DNA of 64,000 nucleotides from Favolaschia claudopus. Taxonomy: Eukaryota > Basidiomycota > Agaricomycetes > Agaricales > Mycenaceae. Below, piece by piece: positions 42,633 to 52,681 of the stretch; positions within the stretch are counted from its first letter, which is position 1, and every line of letters begins with the position of its first letter. The DNA lies in NCBI GenBank assembly GCA_037176885.1, contig JAWWNJ010000289.1, positions 27,034 to 91,033 on the forward strand, given 5' to 3'. The notes under the pieces were generated by a model. The model made no database searches and was not told the origin of the DNA. It worked only from the letters and a program-made list of their open reading frames with translations. The translations under genes and the position numbers were made by a program.

Positions 42633-42775
42633 ATTACAAGGCGACTGAGGCAATATTGATAGAGGAGATAGAATTTTGATGGGGAAATCTTGTTAAATCG
42701 CAATTTTGTGAGTGGTCTGACTAAAATCTATCTCCTCCGTCAATACTTCCCCAATCACCTTGTAATTTTGGTGAA
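42633..42775. repeat. 143-bp imperfect palindrome
   Basis: CCAAAATTACAAGGCGA...AGAGGAGATAGATTTT-like left half and its complement AAAATCTATCTCCTCCGTCA...ACCTTGTAATTTTGG at the right. Likely a foldback MITE. Confidence 0.6.
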
Positions 42776-43008
42776 CATAGTCAGGCTACCTCTCCGTCGA
42801 TTCACGGAACAAATTTCTTATTTTCGTCCCCGTTGTCGAGATATGAGGGAGATGGTCGAAAAATACGCTTTTGTGACCCGTCACGGTCACAGCTTGCTGC
42901 GTATGGATGAGGCATATCTTAGCTAAGTTGCATGAGCATTGTGACCGTGACTCTTGGCGTGATGACATCATGGAGCCGACCTTTGATTGTTCCGCGCCGA
43001 CTGCCTCC

Positions 43009-43127
43009 AAATATTTAAATTTGGGAAATCCGTCTTGCGAAGTTATTCCTCTGTTGAAAAGGAGTCGATTGGCAAGAGGAATTAAAAATGGGATAAAATC
43101 TGCGGCCACAGATGGCCTTGTCATCGA
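43009..43127 (-). mobile_element. MITE family B, internal fragment
   Basis: Reverse complement of 35736-35850 (AAATATTTAAATTTGGGAAA ... GGCCACAGATGGCCTTGTCA). No terminal repeats remain here. Confidence 0.55.
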
Positions 43128-43739
43128 TCCTTCGACGTGCGACTGGACGATACTCGGATACAAAAGGGTCGCGACGGGCTCAAAAACCACTTTTTCGGAC
43201 AAGGAAATCGGAAAAATCAGGCGCGCCGTCCGTGAGAGCCAATCCAGAGGAAAATCGTAAAGGAAATTGTCGCTGAATAGGGGAAATTCACGGGAGCTAA
43301 AGAATCGAGATAATTCATCGGGTAAACACCGGCCAATTCATGATTTTATTAAATGTTGACACTTCTTATGGGGCCTCAGATGCACAGATGCACGGGTACA
43401 CAAGCCCAGAAAACCCCTGGTCGTGCGTTGCTGGGGCCGATGGTGGGCCCTGCATGGTCGGGCAGCCCAGTCGTTTCAGACTGACCGCAGGATCATAGGT
43501 GAATGTCGGTTAAGGCTCGACCAACCATGCGAAGCACGAGAACCTTGTGAAGCGGCGTTGCCGCCGAAGTAAGTGTGAGAGGTGTCCTGTTCCTCCGGAG
43601 GCCTACATTGAGTGAGACAGAGTGCACGCTGAACCATTGGATAATGTGTCCAACATAACTGACATAGAAAGTATTCTGGACCGCCCACTAAGTCCATCTC
43701 TATTGAAAGCATCTTCAATCTGATACAAAAACAAAAAGA
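43128..43739. other. non-coding stretch
   Basis: No gene recognised. Confidence 0.3.
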
Positions 43740-44560
43740 GATAGAGAGTACGGACGGCGGTCATTGTACGGGTTGTGGTTGCGGTCCTCGACCTCAGCGA
43801 GGAACTCTGCAACATGGTTTTGGTACCCCTCAGAGCCAGTCAAAGTTGCATCCACAGAACCGGAGAACATTTGGCCTGGGGAATGGTCGTTGTGCATGGT
43901 GAGGTAAGGGAAATCTGGCGAGATCGGAGAAAATAAACCAGAGCCACCGCGTAGGCGGAACATCGGCTGATCTACTCTGTGCCGCCGGGAAAGCGAGCCA
44001 CTCTGCACGAAGATCATATGAAGCGGCCGAGAGCGTTGCAGCTTGTGATGAGGCTTTGCCAGGGATCGTGCCGCTCGGCGCGGAGTTTTTCACCTCTTTG
44101 GACCAGTAGGCGGGATCTGGAACAACCAGGGCCTTTGAACGCTTATGCTGAGAGCGGTGCACTTCAGTGTGAGTCTGACGGTGTCTCTTGAGGTCGCCAA
44201 GACGTTTGAACGAGTGCTCGCAGATCTACAGGGAGCAAGTAACACATCAAAAAATGGAGACTGAACGAATACCTCGCAAACGTGGGGCCTCAGATTGGTG
44301 TGGACTCTAAGATGACTTGTGATGCGGCCTCTTTTCGCGAAAGTGCTATTACAGTCCTTCCATTTGCAAGTGAGACAAAGGTTATTCGTGTTTTTGCGAC
44401 CGACGTGATCGTTGCACATATGATTGTAGAAGGATTCTGGGTCAGTGAAAGACCTCGAGCAACCACGCAGAGACAATTGTGGTCGTGGGACGGAGGGGCA
44501 GCGATAAGGCTGGGTTGTGACATGGTCGTAAGTAGCAACAAAAGTGCCAGTGCGGACTAG
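43740..44560 (-). pseudogene. PacC/Rim101-like zinc-finger gene copy, damaged
   Basis: Minus strand: a first finger with [20 protein letters not shown], then [20 protein letters not shown] and [20 protein letters not shown] (second finger). After an intron-like gap (about 44275-44226) comes the third finger [20 protein letters not shown], then [19 protein letters not shown]. The NHxCNDHxGRKxTNNLxLTC-W and SFKRPQDLKKHxxxH patterns are the signature of the PacC/Rim101 pH-response factor. Downstream, after frame changes near 44000, come GLFSPISPDFPYLTM and FLAEVEDRNHNPYND, like the later PacC region. The first Cys of finger 1 seems lost to an indel and the C-terminal half is missing, so this is probably a non-functional duplicate. 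Confidence 0.6.
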
Positions 44561-44689
44561 ACCTCGCGACCAGTACGTTCCCACGAACAGATCACAAGGC
44601 AAGCAGAGATCAGTTGTGGGAACGACTGGAACAATTTGTTGTGATTTTGGCTGATGCACCAAAATGTCACGTAGGGTTCGGGGAATAAC

Positions 44690-44822
44690 TCCTGGGAGTT
44701 GTTCACATCTTGTTAATAACATCGGGCGCTCCGGAGAGTTATTCACAGCTGTTACTAACAAGAGAGTTAATAACAGTTTCTTACATGTGAATAACAGTTT
44801 TTCACATGTGAATTACTCTTGG
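44690..44822 (+). repeat. short repeats of TTAATAACA / GTGAATAACAGTTT
   Basis: GTTAATAACA, TTACATGTGAATAACAGTTT and TTTCACATGTGAATTACT recur over about 130 bp just upstream (minus sense) of the PacC-like copy; partly palindromic (ACATGT). Confidence 0.5.
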
Positions 44823-45209
44823 GCGGCGAAAAACTGGATTTTTTGGGTCCCGCAAACCGAACTGCTGCGCCATCGCATCCCCGAGACCCTCAGAGAACAG
44901 AAAACACCCAATTCCTACCGTTTTTTCAGTATTTAAGTCCTTTTAAGCATTTTCTCGAAGTTGACATGTGCTCAATCAACCCCAGAAAACGTGAGTCAGG
45001 AGAGGACAAATGAGCCAAAGAAAATGCTAGTTAGATATTGTGTGTAGCATACAGAAAAATCTAAGCAAACGGAGCAGGTTTGAGGTCGCAACAGAGGATT
45101 CCGCAAGCCATGTGTTGGATGGACATAGAAGGCAAAGCCCTTCATGAGAAGTGCCCGGCTTGCCCGGGCCGGAACTGCGCGGGCTTGTTCCGAACCTATG
45201 ACTCCAACA

Positions 45210-45262
45210 ATTAATACTGGTTGCTTGCGAGAATCGAACGCTCGACCTTAGTCTCATAAACA
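45210..45262 (-). tRNA. tRNA-like 3' relic (box B only)
   Basis: Minus strand GAGCGTTCGATTCTCGCAAG followed by CAACCA resembles a T-arm with box B (GTTCGATTC) and an acceptor 3' end. The T-stem pairs poorly, and no matching acceptor 5' strand, D-arm or box A is present. It may be a tRNA pseudogene or the head of a SINE; not a working tRNA. Confidence 0.2.
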
Positions 45263-46555
45263 AGACTTTATATACTTTTTTGAAGATAGTCGTTCAAACG
45301 TATATAAAGCTCGACCTCTGCAGTGCGAATAAAACAATGGCAATGTACAATACTGCTATGCTAAGAGAGCTTTTACAGATAGAGAAATTTTGTTCCATAT
45401 ATGGCGTAGCTCTCGGATACCTGTACAATTTCCCCATAACACAACAACTCAAGATATTGCTCGTACATTGACTGGTGATTTACTACACATGACTATATGC
45501 ATCCCCTACGTACTTTTTGAAATTCAAATCAGCCATCTTGGCATACAATCACAGCACAAATTATCAAAAACATTAATACAACTCTGAATTTTCCGCCGAA
45601 AACGATGCAATAAAACCACACCTACCATGGTCTCTAACAACCCCAACTCAGTTTTGTAACCTCTGGGAAGTTAGCCTGGAAGGCCTATACCAGCCCTTAT
45701 CACGCCTATAAGGTCACCCCTCGAACCTTATTAGGCCTTATAAGGCCGTTAGGTGCTCCAAGGCCTTACCAGGCTTTTTCAATTTTTCCGACAGACCCCC
45801 CCACTTATTCAACAACCTCCATGGTTGTCGCCCCGGGATTGGTTTGGCGCGGCGATGATGCTCTCTAGCGGCTAGCCGCACCCATTTTTCTTGCTACCTT
45901 GGCCTCAGCTCACCCTCCTCGCTGCCCCGGCAACCCCCTCCTCCCTCGGGCTGCCTTGTCTTCCTGGGTTCCTGCTCGACAGCGCTTGCTGAGAGGGTCA
46001 CATCACCCCCCTCACCGCAATCATAAATATACCAATTGTTTCCTCCCTCCCTCAGCACGAGCTCGCAGCATTCCTTGATAATTCCGAAGGAACGCCAATA
46101 TCGATACCCTCAGCAATGGATGCACAGAGCTCCATGTACCAGAGCGTGATTACACAATGTAAGTTATGTAAACCAACATTGCCTCGTTAGTTGCCCGTAC
46201 GTATGGATTTTGTTCTTCCGCAGGCGGAGTCGGTGTTTACTACGCTTCCACTGAAAACAATTCCTCCATAGCAGCGCGATGAGGTGATAGGGAAGGCACA
46301 TATTTGAGCCATATACGCAAGATTGTTGCCGTGCCAATACCCGAACGTGTGGCCAATCGATATCATCTGAGAGCTGTTTTACCGTCAATCGAGCCGTGCC
46401 GCTAGTCCATCAATGTCGATTCGTCAACCAAGAGTCAATGAGGGCAGATGAGCGGGATGTATCATATGCATTAACCGCGTCGGGCCCGGTACACATTAAT
46501 AATGTTCACGTTCCAATGTCTCATTATAATCTATCTCTCTGGGATAAATGCCAAA
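45263..46555. other. non-coding stretch with palindromic AGGCCTTA cluster
   Basis: 45670-45770 holds repeated AAGGCCTTA/TAAGGCC words like 41170-41270. A tiny frame at 46117 (MDAQSSMYQSVITQ) ends at a perfect GTAAGT donor and resumes after a GCAG at about 46223, giving about 30 codons; I cannot tell if it is a gene. Confidence 0.3.
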
Positions 46556-46599
46556 ACTAAGGGGGGTCGTTGTCGCCAAACAGGGTATGTCATTAAGCT

Positions 46600-47064
46600 G
46601 GTTGCCATGAAAACGACCAACGACCTGGAAGGCCTGCTTACGATGCAAAGATCGCAAAAAACAAGGTGTGATTTAGGAGCCACTTGCGAACAATGCAGGT
46701 GGGTGGATCTTCATCATCGTAACTGCGTCAGTTGAGACTAGCTCTCAAGGAAACATCGTCACCCCTGTGAACGACCAAGTACCGCAATGATAAGGGCCTC
46801 CCGGTCAAGGTCTCGGCAGCAAGCCGGTGAGCTTTGAATTCGTAAAGAAAAAAAAGAGGGAGGCCAGACATTGACTTTCAAGTAGATGGTCTGCTGGAGG
46901 TCATTAGAGAACTAACCGGAAGAATTGGCGCCCTCGAGGCCACAGTCTTTGGCTGGTCGCTACGAGCTGACCTACTGATCCTGGTTGGATGGATGAGAAA
47001 GAACAAGGCTATCGTGCATGGGCGGAGGCTGTTGCCCGGAGCAAGTCCGGCAGGCGAGAGATAA
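46600..47064 (+). pseudogene. Zn2Cys6 transcription-factor relic
   Basis: The plus strand encodes KACLRCKDRKK in one frame and, after an A-rich slip near 46656, RCDLGATCEQCRWVDLHHRN followed by C in the next. Together they give the six-Cys order CX2C...CX5CX2CX8C of fungal binuclear zinc clusters. About 150 bp on, DGLLEVIRELTGRIGALEAT (about 46885) resembles the linker/coiled coil that follows such clusters. The shift at the A-run and stops between the parts make it non-functional. No full regulatory domain is seen. Confidence 0.5.
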
Positions 47065-48550
47065 GCGATCATGATGCACAGTTTCCTTGTTTCGAGATGT
47101 AGACTTTGTCTACAGTTTGATAAATGTTGAAAAATAATTGTCTTCTGAATCCTCTTATTACTCTCGTAGCGAGAAAGGCCCGCTCACTCGATGTAACGGG
47201 CACTAGATAGTCCATCCCTCCTGAAGTTTGGGACCACCCGAATGGGCAGTGGAACCATGAAGTCCCTCCTGAAGACGACGTGAGGACTTCCGCCGCCATC
47301 GACAAGTCCATTCAGAAGAGCTCAACATTGGCTCAAACTGCGTTAACACGCTATTCCGCCTGTTCCATTGTTCAGAATTAGGAGGAGGAGGAGTGGATAG
47401 GATGGGGTTAGTAACTCCTGTGTACCTCTGAAAGTAACGGTTTAGGCGCGTCCATTCACACCTGTGCCGCGGTTGGTGCTGTCACACATCATCGCCAACG
47501 GCGGCGAAGGAGACAACAGTGAGCTCAATCTGAGTCTATATATAAGTGTATAAAAGTACAGATAACTTGGTGAACGGGGCAATATAGCTAGAATTATGAA
47601 CCTGAGTGAATAAATTCATGTAAAATATTCCTAAGGGACAATGTGGTGCGCAATACCATCGGGGGCATGTAACCCTCAGAGAAATAACTCACAAATGGGC
47701 TCAAGAGCGTTGGCGGCGCCTCTGAGTGGACTTGTCGATGGCGGCGGAAGTCTCTGACAGCGTGGAACCCATCTCGGAAGGCTGATCCGCGGGTCACGTG
47801 GGGGCCAGGTGTTGGGGGGATAGCGTTTAGTGGACTATGCCCTTCATCCTAACCTCTAACGCGTCCGGGTGGGGTTCTTTTGCTGAATTGCCGGAGCTAG
47901 GCTCCTCGGCTGTGTATTTTTTTGGCCTACGGCAGTCATTACATCGTGATGATAACTGATGCTTGATCAGATGCTATATTGTAGCCGTTGAGCCGCTATA
48001 GGCTGAACAAAAGTGTCATTTTCATCAAATTTTGGCAATTCGCCAATTTGCGGTCGATGTGACACATTTCTGCCTGTATATTTTTGCATGATTTTAACTT
48101 GGAGAGATACTTAGTGCATCCCGGGCCCTGGTCTGAGCAAACTGGCAGGGCCAATAAAGATCATTTGGGCAAGTTGAAAAATCGCGGATTGGGGATTTCA
48201 GGCCGGCTTGATGGCGGATCAAAATCGTCCTGCCAAACAAATCGACAGAAAGAATTCCCTTTGACCGTAAAACCCACACTACATCTTATTTGAGGTCAAA
48301 AGGTGCTATGTATCATTGTCGAGAACGGCACCGAATATCGATCGGACAATTTTTTTTGTCCATAGTATTTAGTGTAAGTTATGAGGCGACTGAAGTGTTC
48401 ATCGAACTCGGTGGCGGTTGTGTTGAGATCGGCATAAGCTTGAGCACCACCACTACTGCGACGGGGAGACTTTTTGGGTTACAGAGCAGAGGGACTGGCT
48501 GGAGTGCGTCTATTTGTAGAAGAAGGGGCAGCAGAGTGACGAGATTCAGC
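47065..48550. other. non-coding stretch with a 30-bp inverted repeat
   Basis: CTTCCGCCGCCATCGACAAG then TCCA (47287-47310) and its reverse complement at about 47729-47752 face each other about 420 bp apart. Otherwise no gene is recognised. Confidence 0.4.
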
Positions 48551-48551
48551 C

Positions 48552-48572
48552 TATATATATATATATATATAT
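48552..48572 (+). repeat. (TA)n microsatellite
   Basis: About ten uninterrupted TA units. Confidence 0.9.
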
Positions 48573-48845
48573 ACACTGCGTTTAGCCGGTACGTCCACGG
48601 CACTTGGGCGATCATGGCAGATCCCCGTCGGCAGGCCTGTAGACGTGGGATCGATCAAAATCTGCGATTTCGGGCGACATGGGCCGATCATTGGCCGATC
48701 TTGACCTGTCAAACGCCGGCAAGGCTCTCCCAGCCGTATGACCGCCGAAAAAAACCGATGTCTGGGGTTTTTCAGGCCGTAGAGAAGCCCTAGACAAAAA
48801 TTGAAGCCCATAGAATGATGCAGTGCAGACGACCCCCTTAAACGC

Positions 48846-49120
48846 ATGGTGCGCGTCACTTAGTCACCGGCCTCCTTTGCTCTTACTTTTTCAAAACACC
48901 CTATTGAAGCCTGGATTTCAACCAATCTGGGGACTTTTTGAGTGGACTTTTGATGCACCTATAGCTACTTCAATTATTTTAAATTTTGAAATCCCTCTTG
49001 GGAACTTGTTCCTCTGTTGAAAAGGAGTCGTTTGCAAGAGGAATAAAAATTAGGGCAAAAACCGGGTCACAGTTATTAGCGATGTCCACGGAGAGGCGGT
49101 GACTAAGTGACGCGCACCAT
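48846..49120. mobile_element. MITE family B, complete copy
   Basis: 26-bp inverted ends ATGGTGCGCGTCACTTAGTC then ACCG, and the complement at 49095-49120. 275 bp. Relatives at 35704-35850 and 43009-43127. It borders the Tc1 transposase relic at 49125. Confidence 0.75.
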
Positions 49121-49124
49121 ACGT

Positions 49125-49501
49125 ACTTTGCTTTCGTTATTTTATTTGGATTGATACATCCTCAAACCATCATACTCCCGCCGCCCTGTGGGATGTTCTT
49201 TCTGGCATAGCAAGGGTCGCTGGTCTGCCCCAGCTCCCTCCAGCACCATTTCACCCATCCGACCCAATAATATTGAATTTAGACCGATCTGAAAATATGA
49301 CGGCCCGCCAATCCTTCTCCGTCCAATAATAATGCACTTCCGCCCATGCTTTTTGCGTCCTCTGGTGGGCTTCTGTCAACAAAGGCATACACAGGCGTTG
49401 AATCCCTTGCTTTCGAGTGGAGGGCGGCGCGGATTGTATCAACGTGTAATGGGGGAAATATTTTCGTTTCTAGCTCGGCCGGAAGACAGCATTTGAAGTG
49501 C
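49125..49501 (-). pseudogene. Tc1/mariner transposase, second half (split by chromovirus)
   Basis: Minus strand from 49501: KALQMLSSGRA (joining the part at 63431), then with frameshifts LTEAHQRTQKAWAEVHYYWT and DWRAVIFSDRSKFNIIGSDG. This holds the first catalytic Asp (FSDxSKF) of Tc1-type DDE transposases. A degraded VKWCWR...GGGSMMVWGCI-like segment follows. It stops at 49125 beside the family B MITE. The 5-bp AGTGC (49497-49501) is the chromovirus target duplication. Confidence 0.75.
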
Positions 49502-49922
49502 TGTTAAGGATCGGGCAGTCCTCAAGAGTTCGTTGAAATCCGTTGGCGGCAAATCCCGAGCCGAGGTAAGTAGCGCGTAGCTTTACTTAATCGGCGAGTA
49601 CCGAAGCGATCCAGTAGCGCAGAGCTTTACTGGATGCTTGAAGATGAAAGTAAGGTTGCTTTTGTTTTGTGTAGCACACAAGTGGGTGAAAGTGGTAAGA
49701 TAAAGATAATATTCAAGCGCTCTAAGTAAGGCTTTTTTATACAAGTAACTATGTGAGACGAAGGCGGATGAGGTAGGAAATGATGTCAGGTCTAGGGAAC
49801 TCTGGATAGGGATGAGGGGAGAATGTAAAGTAGAATGTAGAGATAGAATGTAATGTACAAATATATAGAGAAATAGGATCTAAGTGAGACTCACGAGCGT
49901 GGACTTCATAATATCCATAACA
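49502..49922 (-). repeat. chromovirus 3' LTR
   Basis: 421 bp; minus strand begins TGTTATGGATATTATGAAG and ends CCGATCCTTAACA. It matches the right LTR with small indels (for example GTACTA absent, single-base differences in TTGAAATCC and AAGATAAAG). Confidence 0.9.
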
Positions 49923-49933
49923 AATCCCCCCCA
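49923..49933 (-). other. chromovirus polypurine tract
   Basis: Minus-strand GGGGGGGGATT immediately before the 3' LTR start TGTTATGG. Confidence 0.75.
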
Positions 49934-50790
49934 GTCTAGGCGCGTGAGGCTTTAGAAGCCTGCCATCGCAATGCGCTCGCCGAATTCCATCACATCACAT
50001 AACTCTCGCTCCACCACGTTATGGTTGTTGACGCCAGGACGAATGTGTGGATGAAGAAAGAAATGGGCGCCGGCATCGACAACAAAGAAGTGAGAGACTC
50101 CTTGATGAGTGAAAAGCCGACCCGCAGCGATATCGGCACGACGGACGTAGGCGGGGTCGTGAAGATATTGATCAAGCCATCGTTCAAAGAAGGGGTTTGC
50201 CGTGGAGCCGCCGCCGACGGTGTTGTACCATTCGTGGGGACACATCTGCAAACCCGGCACCAGGATTGGAAATGCTATCGACTCCATCACGGATCCCGCA
50301 GATCATGATCTTGCCGAAGGCAGCGGAGCGAGAAGCGGTAAAGCTCTGAGAAAGATCCCCACAGCCCTTCCACTTCTTCCGCAGACCCAAAATCCACATC
50401 CGCATTGCCCAACCAGCCCAAAGACAGAGCACCGCGCTCGGGAAGTCAATTCCCCACTGATGCAGAACCAGCGCGGGGATCGTGGTGGTGCTGTACTCTG
50501 GAGAAAACCCTTCCAGCTAACCGACTGATTGTTGGCCGCGGAGGTAATAAGACCGGCGATGGTGGTGAGGAAACGATGAGCCATCTGGCGGTAATGAGTC
50601 TTCATCACAAATCTGCCGTTGCTCCTTTCCGCCAGCAGTAGGTAGCTGAGGGAAAGCAGCCTTCGAAGCCTGGCCCGCGGAGCAGAAGAGCGAGATCCGT
50701 ACGAACTCTGATGTCGTCGGGAATGGAGAGGACGACTTCGAGTACATTGTGTGTGGTCCAAGGAATGTCGATAGCTGTGAGTGGCGAGTA

Positions 50791-52424
50791 CTATAAGTGA
50801 ACCTGGTGAGCAAAATAGACTAGAAGAGCAAAATGCGCTCGCTTGAGCTCAGTTTCGTCCGTTTCCTTTCGGAAGTTGCGCAAATGGAAGCTACAACTCT
50901 CAGCTCCACGCCTATGTAAAAAAAATCAGGAAATTCAGGCAAGTATTGGGCGGGATGCAGGCCGGCGCATCAAACCCCATTGATGCGCACCAAAACATGC
51001 TCTGGATTTAGTTTTGAACCAATAAAATTTCATGATAGTTGCTAGACATGTTGAGTAGGTGTATTGAACTGCACACAGCAATTTTTTCATGGCGAAAAAA
51101 CGGGCAGATACCACTACAGAAAGTGTACATCAAAAAAATCGTGACATTTTCAAACTCCGATCCCTGCCATCTCAAGCGTTACTTCTTGTGACAAAAAGCC
51201 AAATTTTTCGTGGTACACCTCTTCCACGCGAATTTGACCGTGAAAATTAGCCTGAAATACTGATATACTCGTCATCACAGAAAGTAACCGGAAATTTGAT
51301 CGGTTTGGGCCAAATTTGTAGTTTTTTGTGGTGAATTTTTTATGAACATAATGTTTGGCATCTACTGACATCTCATGCACTGGTCATCTCAGCCAGGAAG
51401 ATTCAGTACAGCTCGTAGACTAAGAATAACTTTGACACTTGTGATTTTGCGCAATTCGACAAAAGCGCAGCATTGGACAATGATTTTGGCACATAGTTAT
51501 GAGTTTGATACTCTTGGGTAGTAGATATGTATGGAATGATTCCACAGCACAAGAATTGGACCGGAAAGATAAGTGCAAATGCAAAGTCTAGGCAAGTTTT
51601 GTCCGAGGGCACACAACAAACATAAACAGATTTGCGTGCTGCAACATTTTCACAGCTGAAAGTCATATTTTGAAGGGCAGTTGCTTCCAAACTGTCTGTA
51701 ACTACAAGATAAGACGGTGAACTAGTATTATGCGTCATTCGTGTACCTTCCAACAGTTTCATTCGAACCAAAACCACAATTTCAACAATTCTGGCTAAGA
51801 TCTTGCATGCACCTTTTCTTGCCAATATTGCAGGTTGAAGGTCATACAAAAGGCTGCTCAGGGTACCCCTAAGTCTGAACAACTACCATATCACACCACA
51901 ATCACCCTACATGCGTCTCAAACAGGGATTTGGTTATATTCTCTGCATTATTCACAGTCAAACTATTGCAAACCGAGGCACTCTCGAATTTGTGCAGACT
52001 CCTGGTCAACGTATACAACGGCAATCTTCTTCAAACTCATACGGGGTAAATGGAACATACCAAACTACAATATAGGATACAAGTTCCGTGAGAAAAACAC
52101 GTGACCGCGTCAAAATAGCACAATTTCCGGTTACTTTCTGTGATGACGAGTAGGGCTGCTAATTCACTTTGGGATGTCTTGTTAAATTTTATTGGTTCAA
52201 AACTAAATCCAGAGCATGTTTTGGTGCGCATCAGTGGGGTTTGATGCGCCGGCCTGCATCCCGCCCAATACTTGCCTGAATTTCCTCATTTTTTTTACAT
52301 AGGCGTGGAGCTGAGAGTTGTAGCTTCCATTTGCGCAACCTCCGAAAGGAAACGGACGAAAACTGAGCTCAAGCGAGCGCATTTTGCTCTTCTAGTCTAT
52401 TTTGCTCACCAGGTTCACTTATAG
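50791..52424. mobile_element. TA-flanked TIR element (non-autonomous), nested in ORF3
   Basis: Starts CTATAAGTGAACCTGGTGAG and ends with the reverse complement. The arms run about 240 bp inward (to GAACCAATAAAATTT at about 51030 and its complement near 52190). TA on both sides (50789-50790, 52425-52426) is the Tc1/mariner-type duplication. No transposase is recognisable; the longest inner frame (51403-51882, minus) matches nothing I know. 1,634 bp, of which 887 bp belong to an inner insertion. Confidence 0.8.
51266..52152. mobile_element. inner TIR element (AAAGTAACCGG family)
   Basis: TACTCGTCATCACAGAAAGT followed by AACCGGAAATT at the left, and the exact-looking complement ending GATGACGAGTA at 52152. 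Related ends at 24426 and 28295 share AAAGTAACCGGAA. It lies between the arms of the 50791-52424 element, so it probably inserted into it. Confidence 0.65.
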
Positions 52425-52681
52425 TACAACGGGGGACGCGTGCCACAAATGACAGCGGAAGTGGAAGGCGGGATGGGTGACATGGGAATATCGAAGGAAA
52501 TTTCGTCGTTGCTAGGTGAAGGGGCACGAGAAGAGTCGGAACCGAAGAGAGAATCCATGAGAGAAGTAGACATGAGTAGGAGAGTTGGATTGTCGGAATG
52601 AGGAAACAGAGACGAGAGATTGACAAGTTAAATAGAGAAAAAGAAAAGAGACAATCTGAGAGCGGGTGAGCGGAAGTGAAG

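Larger units (their letters stand above)
49952..52573 (-). pseudogene. extra ORF (ORF3) between pol and 3' LTR of the chromovirus
   Basis: Begins at ATG 52573-52571 (MSTSLMDSLFGSDSS), 109 nt after the pol stop. The frame runs through FDIPMSPIPPSTSAV to the TA at 52426, where the inverted-repeat element is inserted. Beyond the insertion (50788) it continues in frame with YSPLTAIDIPWTTHNVLEV and VVLSIPDDIRVRTDLALL. Frame changes near 50690, 50490 and 50280 separate the further blocks RFLTTIAGLITSAANNQSV, AVLCLWAGWAMRMWILGLR and HEWYNTVGGGSTANPFFERW, then FFVVDAGAHFFLHPH. It stops at 49952, 29 bp before the LTR. Restored length would be roughly 300-330 residues. Two hydrophobic stretches could span a membrane. 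I recognise no family. Position equals env, but no fusion peptide, signal peptide or Cys pattern is evident. Confidence 0.6.

Noticed and set aside
45210..45262. Functional tRNA gene on the minus strand
   Set aside because: Only a box B-like T-loop and CCA-like end are present; the T-stem mispairs and no D-arm or matching acceptor strand exists. Kept as a low-confidence relic.
48379..48615. Minus-strand ORF with YIYIYIY repeat as a membrane protein
   Set aside because: It is a translation of the (TA)n microsatellite.
51403..51882. 159-codon minus-strand ORF as a transposase of the TA element
   Set aside because: No DDE, helix-turn-helix or other transposase motif; it overlaps the inner TIR element. 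Treated as chance.
49952..52573. Calling ORF3 an envelope gene
   Set aside because: Position fits, but no signal peptide, cleavage site, fusion peptide or cysteine pattern is visible and several frameshifts blur the protein.
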